A DNA stretch of 64,000 bases, taken from Macrothele yani. Lineage: Eukaryota; Arthropoda; Arachnida; Araneae; Macrothelidae. The DNA is taken from contig CM077034.1 in the NCBI GenBank assembly GCA_039090855.1, forward strand, positions 230,767,005-230,831,004. The letters are read 5' to 3'. How positions within the stretch are numbered: the stretch's first letter is position 1; each line of letters begins with the position of its first letter. The notes under the pieces are model-generated. The model was not told the DNA's origin and made no database searches. It saw nothing but the letters and a program-made list of their open reading frames with translations. The position numbers were made by a program, and so were the translations under genes. This document shows, one piece after another, positions 12,122-23,360 of this stretch.

Positions 12122-13970
12122 ATATTCAAACAAAGGTCTTCGCTCTTTCCACGTTCATAAGTGAGTCCCGGAAGAATTCTCATTGGCCGCCACCGGGAGT
12201 CGAACCCAGGGTCTTCCAGTTACCCGCCGGATGTGCTTCCGCTGCACTACATCGGCCTCGAATTCCTCCAGACTCACACACGCTAACTGCCAAGCCAATT
12301 TGGCTGGTTGCTTCTTGGATCCCCGCACAATGCTGGGGATTCACCAAAGATGGTAAGCAGCAACTGAACAAATAATTAGAAGGCGAATGGATAATTAATA
12401 CAGACATTTAACGTGGAACAGGAACATCAAACAAAAATCTTCGCTCTTTCCACGTTTATAGGTGAGTCACGGAAAAATTCTCATTGGCCGCCACCGAGAG
12501 TCGAACCCAGGGTCTTCCAGTTACGCGCCGGATGTGCTTCCGCTACACCACAGCGGCCTCGAATTCCTCCAGACTCACACAAGCTAACTGCCAAGCCAAG
12601 TTGGCAGGTTGCTTCTTGGAGCCCCACACAATGCTGGGGATTCACCAAAGATGGTAAGCAGCAACTGAAGAAATAATTAGAAGGCGAATGAATAATTCAT
12701 ACAGACATTTAACGTGGACCAGGAACATCAAACAAAGATCTTCGCTCTTTCCACGTTTATAAGTGAGTCACGGAAAAATTCTCATTGGCCGCCACCGAGA
12801 GTCGAACCCAGGGTCTTCCAGTTACGCGCCGGATATGCTTCCGCTACACCACAGCGGCCTCGAATTCCTCCAGACTCACACACGCTAACTGCCAAGCCAA
12901 GTTGGCAGGTTGCTTCTTGGAGTCCCACACAATGCTGGGGATTCACCAAAGATGGTGCGCAGCAACTGAAGAAATAATTAGAAGGCGAATGAATAATTCA
13001 TACAGACATTTAACGTGGACCAGGAACATCAAACAAAGATCTTCGCTCTTTCCACGTTTTTAAGTGAGTCACGGAAAAATTCTCATTGGCCGCCACCGAG
13101 AGTCGAACCCAGGGTCTTCCAGTTACGCGCCGGATGTGCTTCCGCTGCACCACAGAATTCCTCCAGACTCACACACGCTAACTGCCAAGCCAATTTGGCA
13201 GGTTGCTTCTTGGAGCCCCGCACAATGCTGGGGATTCACCAAAGATGGTAAGCAGCAACTGAACAAATAATTAGAAGGCGAATGAATAATTAATACAGAC
13301 ATTTAACGTGGACCAGGAACATCAAACAAAGATCTTCGCTCTTTCCACGTTTATAAGTGAGTCACGGAAAAATTCTCATTGGCCGCCACCGAGAGTCGAA
13401 CCCAGGGTCTTCCAGTTACGCGCCGGATGTGCTTCCGCTGCACCACAGAATTCCTCCAGACTCACACACGCTAACTGCCAAGCCAATTTGGCAGGTTGCT
13501 TCTTGGAGCCCCGCACAATGCTGGGGATTCACCAAAGATGGTAAGCAGCAACTGAACAAATAATTAGAAGGCGAATGAATAATTAATACAGACATTTAAC
13601 GTGGACCAGGAACATCAAACAAAGATCTTCGCTCTTTCCACGTTTATAAGTGAGTCACGGAAAAATTCTCATTGGCCGCCACCGAGAGTTGAACCCAGGG
13701 TCTTCCAGTTACGCGCCGGATGTGCTTCCGCTGCACCACAGCGGCCTCGAATTCCTCCAGACTCACACACGCTAACTGCCAAGCCAATTTGGCAGGTTGC
13801 TTCTTGGAGCCCCGCACAATGCTGGGGATTCACCAAAGATGGTAAGCAGCAACTGAAGAAATAAATAGAAGGCGAATGAATAATTAAAACAGACATTTAA
13901 TGTGGACCAGGAACATCAAACAAAGATCTTCGCTCTTTCCACGTTTATAAGTGAGTCACGGGAAAATGTG
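12122..13970 (-). repeat. 293/301-bp tandem array carrying a tRNA-like sequence in each unit
   Basis: About six units. Successive anchors (AGGAACATCAAACAAA) lie at 12420, 12721, 13022, 13315, 13608 and 13909, giving steps of 301, 301, 293, 293 and 301 bp. The two short units lack the same 8 bp, which removes the 5' acceptor strand of the tRNA-like element. Each unit holds a tRNA-shaped segment on the minus strand, described separately. The array ends in a hairpin at 13890-14046 and lies between inverted-repeat arms (11958 and 14058). Short frames read through the units are by-products of the repeat. Confidence 0.9.
12485..12558 (-). other. tRNA-like sequence (tRNA-Thr-CGT-like); also at 12184-12257, 12786-12859, 13673-13746
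   Basis: The minus strand folds into a cloverleaf of normal length: seven-base acceptor pairing (GGCCGCT with GGCGGCC), D stem GTGC/GCAC in most copies, anticodon stem TCCGG/CTGGA with one wobble, and a T arm around TTCGACT. The A box (GTGGTGCAGCGG) and B box (GGTTCGACTC) are present. The anticodon loop CGCGTAA would give CGT (Thr), but position 33 is G instead of the near-invariant T. A functional tRNA is therefore doubtful. Copies at about 13087 and 13380 have lost one acceptor strand through an 8-bp deletion. These are more likely degenerate tRNA-derived promoter units amplified with the satellite. Confidence 0.55.
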
Positions 13971-14046
13971 AATTTTTTCGTGACTCACTTATAAAAGTGG
14001 AAAGAGCGTTGTCTTCTGTTTGATGTTCCTGGTCCACGTCAAATGT
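13890..14046. repeat. fold-back hairpin, arms about 75 bp
   Basis: 13890-13966 (from GACATTTAATGTGGACCAGG) is followed within a few bases by its imperfect reverse complement, ending CCTGGTCCACGTCAAATGTC at 14046. The left arm is the start of another array unit, so the array ends in a snap-back copy of itself. Confidence 0.85.
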
Positions 14047-14057
14047 CAGTAATAATG

Positions 14058-14158
14058 CTTCCATTGACTTTGGAGAAGTTTGATAAATTTAATTCGCGTT
14101 AGAACGGATTAAAAAGACGTGCTCATTACACCCGAAAATTCGGTGTCATATTTCTCGA
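14058..14158 (+). repeat. right arm of the inverted repeat flanking the tRNA-like array
   Basis: Inverted partner of 11958-12057. The match stops at about 14158, about 30 bp before the Tc1 element that starts at 14189. The arm itself is not interrupted. Confidence 0.7.
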
Positions 14159-14188
14159 TTACTGTGTACTGGACAATATCAGTACATA

Positions 14189-15600
14189 CACTGCTGGCCA
14201 CCCAATTCGCAACACCAAGAAGGACACGGGATAGCAAAGCCAGATTTACTGGGCACATAACAACAGATTCAAAGATGAAACGATTGAGCTTACAGGCCCG
14301 TGCGACTTGCGGAACACGCAGAGATAAATAGTTCGTGTGGCCCCCATGGCTGGCAATAACGGTCGCTACACGCCGCGGCATCGAACGAAAGAGGCTTTTG
14401 ATGTGGGCTTGCGGTATGTCGGTCCAGGCTGCTTCCACACGTTGCCACAATTCATCAGGCGTAGCCGCGGGTGGTGCTTGCCGGGCCACTCGGTTGCTGA
14501 TCAGCGACCAGACGGGTTCTATGGGCGACATATCGGGAGAACAGGCGGGCCACTGCATTAGTAAAACCTTGTGGGCCGTGAAGAATTGTTGCACGATGCG
14601 TACCACGTGCGGTCGCGCATTGTCTTGTTGAAAAGTGGCCGCTTGATGGTCCTGAAGGTAAGGGAGGACTACATGCTCCAAAACTTCGGAGATGTAGCGG
14701 TGGCTGTTGATTGTACCGGCGATCCCTACCACAGGGGGGTGGGTGTCATATCCAATTTGCTACCCAAACCATAACGCCAGGCGTCGGACCGGTAGGGCGA
14801 TGCATAACGCAGGCGTCATACAGTCTCTCGCTGCGGTGCCGCCACACGTTGGATCCGACCTTCGTGGTATTGCAGGCAGAAGCGGGATTCGTCGCAGAAG
14901 ACAATGTCGTGCCATTCCGTAGTCCAGGTGCGGCGTTCAACGGCCCACTGCCGCCGCACTCGACGGTGGTGTAACGTCAATGGCAATCGGAGCAATGCAC
15001 GCCGTGCGACAAGTCCCTGCTACTACAGACGACGTCGAACGGTACGTGCTGACACAGGTTGTTGCGCAACACACCCTAACTCCTGCGCCAACGTTCGTGA
15101 TGTGGCGGTGCGAGCCGTCAATGCCCGCCGCACAACATGCCGGTCCTTTCGTTCGGTGGTTTGCCGCGGCTGCGGCAATCGCTCAGGTCGGTCCGTCCGT
15201 CCCTCCTGCACCCACCGAATCTATACTCCCCCTCACTGTGGCTGGATGTCGTCCCACACGGGCGCCGATGTCTCGGTACGATAAACCGCTGTCGCGATAA
15301 GCCACTATTCGTCCTCTGTCGAATTCCAAAAGGTGCTATAATGACTGTCGTATTCCGCGACGAGACATCAGGAAGCTTCCCACGCACAGATCCGGCAGCA
15401 CAACACACTTCCACGACTTACACCCCGCCTTCTGTGCACCCTTATTACAGTGCTTCTCGGTGGCGTACCGGGCGCACATGATTTGCATACGCCCTGCAAT
15501 GCTAATCGTTTGCATGACCTCTCGCGGGCAACGCATGCCGCGAATTTCAGGCCAATCGGATGTTTCCTTCTTGGTGTTGCATTTTGGGTGGCCAGAATTG
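14189..15600 (-). mobile_element. Tc1-family element (family B), complete but dead
   Basis: The element is bounded by inverted repeats starting CACTGCTGGCCACCC (left) and, read inward from the right end, CAATTCTGGCCACCC. Both continue with GCAACACCAAGAAGGA. TA dinucleotides stand outside each end (14187-14188 and 15601-15602), the expected Tc1 target duplication. Its length of about 1.4 kb is typical. A second copy of the family, in the opposite orientation, is at 56212-57572. Confidence 0.9.
14326..15490 (-). pseudogene. Tc1 transposase pseudogene (family B)
   Basis: DDE transposases of this group cut and paste the element through a bipartite helix-turn-helix domain and a D,D,E catalytic triad. 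Pieces are in order on the minus strand but in different frames. The second helix-turn-helix region is near 15211-15023 (GRTDRPERLPQ to VSARTVRRRL). A catalytic segment occurs near 14960-14750. From 14732 an open stretch holds FQQDNARPHV (second Asp) and SPDMSPIEPVW (Glu), ending HGGHTNYLSL. At least two frameshifts separate these blocks, so no functional protein can be made. Confidence 0.85.
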
Positions 15601-16290
15601 TAGATTGAATCTATGGCACGTCAAATCGAGGCTTCTTTGAAAGCCAAAAACTGCCGAATACGTCATTAGGTACAGGATTGAGACAGAATAATGTCAGCAC
15701 CTACGAAAGGAGGGTGTTTCGTACTTAGTACGGTGTGGGACTACCTTCGGCATTCAAAGCCGCCTGAATCCTCTTTAGAATGGACGCATACAAATCCTGG
15801 ATGGTGATTAGTGGGATGTTACACCATTCTTCATGCACAAACTACTCCAGGTCCTTAAGAGATGAAGAATGAGGATAACGGGACATTACCCTGTTTTCCA
15901 ACACAGACCACAGTGGCTCGATGGTTCAAGTCTGGTGATTGGGGAGATCAAGGAAAGTGTGAAAATTTACCCTCATGTTCCGCAAACCATGACTGGACAT
16001 TCCAAGCCCTGTGAGTTGGGGCGTTATTGTCTTTATAGATGGCATTCCTTTCCTGAAAACAATGCATGAGCCATTAGATGGATTCATCCGTCCTTTCAAG
16101 GTAATCAATGGACCTGCTAAAATCACGATATGACCTCCCAGAGCATTACAGAACCACCAGCATGCTGCAACTCTTGAGAGCAGACAGTCTGGGTTGTACG
16201 CTTCTGTCTGTGTTCTTCACACGTAAACACGTCTTTTCTGTGGGGAATAGTGTGAATGTGGATTCATCCGACCACATTAAACGCTTCTAT

Positions 16291-16445
16291 AACGAAGTAA
16301 ATGTCTCCGTCATTTTTGGTCCACGCCGGGGATCGAACCCGAGTCCACTTATTCCGGAACAAGTCGCTCTACCAACTCTACCAGACCTTCGTTGTCGCTG
16401 CTATCTGCCTTTATGTCGTGTGCGTCATGCGGAAGGCACGTCACA
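16291..16445 (-). mobile_element. tRNA-derived SINE, family 3 (tRNA-Arg-CCG-like), inserted in the Tc1 pseudogene
   Basis: The minus strand shows an A box (TGGTAGAGTTGGTAGAGCG), a TTCCGG anticodon-loop segment like tRNA-Arg(CCG), and a B box (GGGTTCGATCCC). It is flanked by a 7-bp near-duplication, CTTCTAT at 16284-16290 and CTTCCAT at 16446-16452. Removing the insert and one duplication rejoins the transposase frame WK...LMWSDES. A second copy is at 37400-37559. Confidence 0.75.
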
Positions 16446-16704
16446 CTTCCATGCATCAACAGTCCGTGTTGTATGCTCCTGGCACCACTGTCGTCAGTGC
16501 TGTGCATTCATCCGGGTCTCCAGAGGTTTTGCAATAGCAGCTCTGCCATGAATATCTTGTTTATGTAGTTCCCTGAGCACTGTTTTCATTGATACTGGGG
16601 TCTGGAGACGCAGTTTGAGTTCCGCACTAAATTTCGGCACCGTGGTCTTCTCGTTTCGGGTAACAATCTCGTACCAGAGAAGTCTCGTCTGCGAAACTGA
16701 AGAC

Positions 16705-16790
16705 CTGCCGGAAGACGCCCTTGATAGATAGAGACAGGAGAGCTTTATAATGCTCTCCTGGCTCTATCTGTCAAGATCGTCTTTCGGCAG
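16705..16790. repeat. fold-back hairpin, 39-bp arms, 8-nt loop
   Basis: Left arm 16705-16743 starts CTGCCGGAAGACG and ends GGAGAGC. The loop is TTTATAAT. Right arm 16752-16790 is its reverse complement with a few mismatches. It sits exactly between the helix-turn-helix array and the rest of the Tc1 pseudogene. Confidence 0.85.
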
Positions 16791-17560
16791 CTCTTGTGCT
16801 TCGCATAGGAGGTTTTGCAAAAACTTCGGTATGCTGTCATGACACTAGACACAATAGCTCTCGATACCCTCACTACCCTGGCGAGTGTTGTCATGGAGGC
16901 GCCAACTAGGCGGCCACCAACAATTAGCCCTCTTTCGAAAGTCCGTTAGGTCACCCTGAAAGAAGAAACTGAAGGTCAAGAACCTGAAAGAAGAATCTCT
17001 CGTGTTTCGCAGACGAGAATTTGCCACGAACACGGTATGCTATCATGACGCTAGACAAAGTAGCTCTGGATACCCCCACTACCCTGGCGACTGTTGTCCC
17101 GGAGGCACCAAGTAGGCGGCCACCTACAATTAGTCCTCTTTCAAAGTCCGTTAGGTAACCCTGAAAGAAGAACCTGAAAGGAGAACCTCTCGTGTTTCGC
17201 AAACGAGATTTTGCCACGAACACGGTATGTTGTCATGACGCTAGACGCAGTACCTCTGGATACCCCCACTACTCTGGCGACTGTTGTCCCGGAGGCGCCA
17301 AGTAAGAGGCCACCAACAATTAGTCCTCTTTCAAAGTCCCTTACGTCACCCTGAAAGAAGAACCTGAAAGGAGAACCTCTCGTATTTCGCAAACGAGGTT
17401 TTGCCACGAACACGGTATGTTGTCATGACGCTAGAGGCAGTACCTCTGGATACCCCCACTACCCTGGAGACTGTTGCCACGGAGGCACCAAGAAGGCGGC
17501 CACCAAAAATTGGCCCTCTTTTGAAGTCCGTTAGGTCTTTTATTTCGTTGTCATCCTGAA
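16790..17560 (-). repeat. 190-bp tandem repeat of a Tc1 helix-turn-helix segment (4 units)
   Basis: GTCC(G/C)TTA anchors at 16941, 17146, 17336 and 17526 give steps of 205, 190 and 190 bp. The first step carries a 15-bp insertion. Each unit encodes, on the minus strand, the transposase N-terminal segment (DFERGLIVGGRLLGASG, VARVVGVSR, YRVRGK) followed by a new copy in a shifted frame. The period is not a multiple of three, so this is an array of coding DNA and not of protein domains. Confidence 0.85.
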
Positions 17561-17561
17561 A

Positions 17562-20500
17562 AAAATTCACAAGACACTTTAAATGTTGGTTGACGTCAAG
17601 TAATTTTGCTTCCTATACTTACAATGGAAAAACTTCTGTACACATTTTCATCAGATTTGAACAACGATTAAAATAGCTTCATTTTATAACTTGGAATACT
17701 TAACATTTTCTAAAACATAACCATGATTATGCAATCCAACATTTGTTTGTTTACTGACGTCATCAAAGTACAGGTCTCGCCATCTTTTCTTTGGTTTCAA
17801 CGACACCAAAGGAAACGTTATTGAATTTTAATATCATTATGGTTATGTTTTAGAAAATATTAAGTTTTCCAAGTTATGAAATGAAGTTATTTTAATCGAT
17901 GTTCAAATTTTCATCCTTGGGAACAGATTAACTGTGAAGTAAATGTGTACAAACGTTTTTCCATTGGAAGTATAGGAAGAAAAATTACTTGACGTCCACC
18001 TTAAACAGGACCTCGAGCTTTTAAAGAAAGCTATTGCAACCAAAAAGTAGTGGATGCCTTTGAGTATTGCAACGTACGCAGCTTTGCATCAAGACACTTT
18101 AAATGCACTTAAACAGGACCTTGAGTTTCTAAGGGAAAGCTATTTCAACCAAAAAGTGGTGGATACCTTTGCGTATTGCAACACACGCAGCTTTGCGACA
18201 AGACACTTTAAATGCACTTAAACAGGACCTTGAGTTGGTGAACAAAGCTATTACAACCAAAAAGTGGTGGATATCTTTGAGTATTGCGACGTACGCAGCT
18301 TTGCAACAAGACATTTTAATTGCAGTTAAACATGACCTTGAGATTCTAAACAAATCAATTACAACCAAAAAGTGGTGGATGCCTTTCAGCTTTGCAACAA
18401 GACACTTTAAATGCACTTAAACAGGACCTTGAGGTTGTAAACAAAGCTGTTACAACCAGAAAGTGGTGGATGCCTTTGAGTGTTGCGACGTACGCAGCTT
18501 TGCAACTAGACATTTTAATTGCAGTTAAACATGACCTTGAGATTCTAAACAAATCAATTACAACCAAAAACAGGTGGATGCCTTTCAGCTTTGCAACAAG
18601 ACACTTTAAATGCACTTAAACAGGACCTTGAGGTTGTAAACAAAGCTGTTACAACCAAAAAGTGGTGGATACCTTTGCGTATTGCAACACACGCAGCTTT
18701 GCAACAAGACACTTTAAATAAACTTAAAGAGGACCTTCAGTTTCTAAGGGAAAGCTATTACAACCAAAAAGTGGTGGATACCTTTGCGTATTGCAACATA
18801 CTCAGCTTTGCAACAAGACACTTTAAATGTACTTACACAGGACCTTGAGGTTCTAAACAAAGCTATTACAACCAGAAAGTGGTGGACAACGACGTACGCA
18901 GCTTTGCAACAAGACACTGTAAATGCACTTAAACGGGACCGTGAAGTTCTAAACAAAGCTATTACAACCAAAAAGTGGTGGATACCTTTGCGTATTGCAA
19001 CATACGCAGCTTTGCAACAAGACACTTTAAATGCACTTAAACAGGACCTTCAGGTTCTAAACAAAGCTGTTACAACCAAAAAGTGGTGGATACCTTTGCG
19101 TATTGCAACACACGCAGCTTTGCAACAAGACACCTTAAATACACTTAAAGACGACCTTCAGTTTCTAAGGGAAAGCTATTACAACCAAAAAGTGGTGGAT
19201 ACCTTTGCGTATTGCAACATACGCAGCTTTGCAACAAGACACTTTAAATGAACTTACACATGACCTTGAGGTTCTAAACAAAGCTATTACAACCAGAAAG
19301 TGGTGGACAACGACGTACGCAGCTTTGCAACAAGACACTTTAAATGCACTTAAACAGGACCTTGAGGTTGTAAACAAAGCTATTACAACCAAAAAGTGGT
19401 GGATACCTTAGCGTAGACGCAGCTTTGCAACAAGATACTTCAAATGCACTTAAACAGGACCTTGAGGTTCTAAACAAAGCTATTACAACCAAAAAAGTGG
19501 TGGATGCCTTTCAGCTTTGCAACAAGACACTTTAAATGCACTTAAACAGGACCTTGAGGTTGTAAACAAAGCTGTTACAACCAGAAAGTGGTGGATGCCT
19601 TTGAGTATTGCGACGTACGCAGCTTTGCAACTAGACATTTTAATTGCAGTTAAACATGACCTTGAGATTCTAAACAAATCAATTACAACCAAAAAGTGGT
19701 GGATGCCTTTCAGCTTTGCAACAAGACACTTTAAATGCACTTAAACAGGACCTTGAGGTTGTAAACAAAGCTGTTACAACCAAAAAGTGGTGGATACCTT
19801 TGCGTATTGCAACACACGCAGCTTTGCAACAAGACACTTTAAATAAACTTAAAGAGCACCTTCAGTTTCTAAGGGAAAGCTATTACAACCAAAAAGTGGT
19901 GGATACCTTTGCGTATTGCAACATACTCAGCTTTGCAACAAGACACTTTAAATGTACTTACACAGGACCTTGAGGTTCTAAACAAAGCTATTGCAACCAG
20001 AAAGTGGTGGACAACGACTTACGCAGCTTTGCAACAAGACACTGTAAATGCACTTAAACGGGACCTTGAAGTTCTAAACAAAGCTATTACAACCAAAAAG
20101 TGGTGGATACCTTTGCGTATTGCAACATACGCAGCTTTGCAACAAGACACTTTAAATGCACTTAAACAGGACCTTGAGGTTCTAAACAAAGCTGTTACAA
20201 CCAAAAAGTGGTGGATACCTTTGCGTATTGCAACACACGCAGCTTTGCAACAAGACACCTTAAATACACTTAAAGACGACCTTCAGTTTCTAAGGGAAAG
20301 CTATTACAACCAAAAAGTGGTGGATACCTTTGCGTATTGCAACATACGCAGCTTTGCAACAAGACACTTTAAATGTACTTACACATGACCTTGAGGTTCT
20401 AAACAAAGCTATTACAACCAGAAAGTGGTGGACAACGACGTACGCAGCTTTGCAACAAGACACTTTAAATGCACTTAAACGGGACCTTGAAGTTCTAAAC

Positions 20501-23203
20501 AAAGCTATTTCAACCAAAAAGTGGTGGATACCTTTGCATATTGCAACATACGCAGCTTTGCAACAAGACACTTTAAATGCACTTAAACAGGACCTTGAGG
20601 TTGTAAACAAAGCTATTACAGCCAAAAAGTGGTGGATGCCTTTGAGTATTGCGACGTACGCAGCTTTGCAACAAGACACTTTAAATGCACTTAAACAGGA
20701 CCTTTAGATTCTAAACAAATCAATTACAACCAAAACGTGGTGGATGCCTTTCAGCTTTGCAACAAGACACTTTAAATGCACTTAAACAGGACCTTTAGAT
20801 TCTAAACAAATCAATTACAACCAAAACGTGGTGGATACCGTCACGTATTGTGACGTACGCAGCTTTGTAGCAAGAAACTTTAAATGCACTTAAACAGGAC
20901 CTTGAGGTTGTAAACAAAGCTATTACAACCAAAAAGTGGTGGATGCCTTTCAGCTTTGCAACAAGACACTTTAAATGCACTTAAACAGGACCTTGAGGTT
21001 GTAAACAAAGCTGTTACAACCAAAAAGTGGTGGATACCTTTGCGTATTGCAACACACGCAGCTTTGCAACAAGACACTTTAAATAAACTTAAAGAGGACC
21101 TTCAGTTTCTAAGGGAAAGCTATTACAACCAAAAAGTGGTGGATACCTTTGCGTATTGCAACATACGCAGCTTTGCAACAAGACACTTTAAATGCACTTA
21201 AACAGGACCTTGAGGTTCTAAACAAAGCTACTACAACCAAAAATGGGCGGATATCTTTGAGTATTGCGACGTACGCAGCTTTGCAACAAGACATTTTAAG
21301 TGCAGTTAAACATGACCTTGAGATTCTACACAAAGCTGTTACAACCAAAAAGTGGTGGATGCCTTTGAGTATTGCGACGTACGCAGCTTTGCAAGAAGAC
21401 ACCTTAAATGCACTTAAACAGGACCTTGAGGTTGTAAACAAAGCTGTTACAACCAAAAACTGGTGGATACCTTTGCGTATTGCAACACACGCAGCTTTGC
21501 AACAAGTCACTTTAAATACACTTAAAGAGGACCTTCAGTTTCTAAGGGAAAGCTATTACAACCAAAAAGTGGTGGATACCTTTGCGTATTGCAACATACG
21601 CAGCTTTGCAACAAGACACTTTAAATGCACTTAAACAGGACCTTGAGGTTCTAAACAAAGCTACTACAACCAAAAATGGGCGGATATCTTTGAGTATTGC
21701 GACGTACGCAGCTTTGCAACAAGACATTTTAAGTGCAGTTAAACATGACCTTGAGATTCTACACAAAGCTGTTACAACTAAAAAGTGGTGGATGCCTTTG
21801 AGTATTGCGACTTACGCAGCTTTGCAACAAGACACTTTAAATGCACTTAAACAGGACCTTGAGGTTCTAAACAAAGCTACTACAACCAAAAATGGGCGGA
21901 TATCTTTGAGTATTGCGACGTACGCAGCTTTGCAACAAGACATTTTAAGTGCAGTTAAACATGACCTTGAGATTCTACACAAAGCTGTTACAACCAAAAA
22001 GTGGTGGATACCTTTGCGTATTGCAACACACGCAGCTTTGCAACAAGACACTTTAAATACACTTAAAGAGGACCTTCAGTTTCTAAGGGAAAGCTATTAC
22101 AACCAAAAAGTGGTGGATACCTTTGCGTATTGCAACATACGCAGCTTTGCAACAAGACACTTTAAATGCACTTAAACAGGACCTTGAGGTTCTAAACAAA
22201 GCTACTACAACCAAAAAGGGGCGGATATCTTTGAGTATTGCGGCGTACGCAGCTTTGCAACAAGACATTTTAATTGCAGTTAAACATGACCTTGAGATTC
22301 TACACAAAGCTGTTACAACTAAAAAGTGGTGGATGCCTTTGAGTATTGCGACTTACTCAGCTTTGCAACAAGACACTTTAAATGCACTTAAACAGGACCT
22401 TAATGTTCCAAACAAAGCTATTACAAACAAAAATTGGTGGATACCTTAGCGTATTGCAACAGACGCAGCTTTGCAACAAGGCACTTTAAATGCACATACG
22501 CAGTAACTTGAGGTTCTAAACAAAGCTATTACAACCAGAAAGTGGTGGACAACGACGTACGCAGCTTTGCAACAAGACACTTTAAATGCACTTAAACGGG
22601 ACCTTGAAGTTCTAAACAAAGCTATTACAACCAAAAAGTGGTGGATACCTTTGCGTATTGCAACATACGCAGCTTTGCAACAAGACACTTTAAATGCACT
22701 TAAACAGGACCTTGAGGTTCTAAACAAAGCTGTTACAACCAAAAAGTGGTGGATACCTTTGCGTATTGCAACATACGCAGCTTTGCAACAAGGCACTTTA
22801 AATGCACTTAAACAGGACCTTAAAGTTCTAAACAAAGCTATTACAACCAAAAAGTGGTGGATACCTTAGCGTAGACGCAGCTTTGCAACAAGACACTTTA
22901 AATGCACTTAAACAGGACCTTGAGGTTCTAAACAAAGCTACCACAACCAAAAAGGGGCGGATATCTTTGAGTATTGCGACGTACGCAGCTTTGCAACAAG
23001 ACATTTTAATTGCAGTTAAACATGACCTTGAGATTCTACACAAAGCTGTTACAACTAAAAAGTGGTGGATGCCTTTGAGTATTGCGACTTACTCAGCTTT
23101 GCAACAAGACACTTTAAATGCACTTAAACAGGACCTTAAAGTTCTAAACAAAGCTATTACAACCAAAAAGTGGTGGATACCTTTGCTTTTTGTAACGTAC
23201 GCA
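17562..23203 (+). repeat. 108-bp tandem array with higher-order repeats, about 50 monomers
   Basis: The basic unit is 108 bp (CAAGACACTTTAAATGCACT, AACAGGACCTTGAGGTTCTA, AACCAAAAAGTGGTGGATAC, CGTATTGCAACATACGCAGC). Variants include short units missing part of the CGTATTGCAACATACG segment and units with one extra base (CAGTTTCTAAGGGAAAGC). Because 108 is a multiple of three, long frames exist on both strands. They start and stop arbitrarily at the variant units and I do not regard them as genes. Higher-order structure is clear: a block beginning near 18392 is repeated 1,125 bp further on (19517), and smaller blocks recur at 433 bp (21149 and 21582). A fold-back element interrupts the first unit at 17586-18000. 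Confidence 0.93.
17586..18000. mobile_element. fold-back (long inverted repeat, MITE-like) element inside the 108-bp array
   Basis: The ends are inverted copies starting GGTTGACGTCAAGTAATTTT on the left and, read inward, GGTGGACGTCAAGTAATTTT on the right. The pairing extends about 150 bp per side with interruptions, down to CTAAAACATAACCAT and its complement. There is no coding capacity. The flanks are array sequence on both sides (ACACTTTAAATG on the left, TTAAACAGGACC on the right), so it inserted into the satellite. Half of a related copy occurs at 62961-63185. Confidence 0.8.
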
Positions 23204-23360
23204 TGTCCCGTCTCTGAGCGGGATGTTTACATTATTCTATATTTGCTTCTTCAGTGTAAGAAAGTGTCAGATAAAATCAATAGCATTGCTGTATTTATTT
23301 ATCTGTATTCTGTGTTGTTTGTTTCTGTAATTTGAGCTAATTGTTACGTTTCGTCCATAG

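Larger units (their letters stand above)
15700..17570 (-). pseudogene. Tc1 transposase pseudogene with reiterated N-terminal domain (family G)
   Basis: On the minus strand the order is four copies of an N-terminal helix-turn-helix (LTDFKRGPIFGGRLLGASVA and variants, 17570-16790), a hairpin (16705-16790), a second DNA-binding part (TPVSMKTVLRELHKQDIHGR, about 16650-16540), then a SINE (16291-16445). The catalytic region follows, with MWSDESTFTLFPT near 16275, a degenerate DNNAPTHRAW near 16050 and SPQSPDLN near 15935. It ends about 15720 with GSPTPY-like remains read through frameshifts. Many stops and shifts are present and no terminal inverted repeats were found. The 5' end runs into the 108-bp array at 17562. 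Confidence 0.75.

Noticed and set aside
18784..22869. Long frames in the 108-bp array on both strands (for example the IATYAALQQDTLNALKQDLE repeat)
   Set aside because: Both strands are open, starts and stops fall at random subtype changes, and there are no splice signals or flanking coding exons. A satellite explanation is sufficient.
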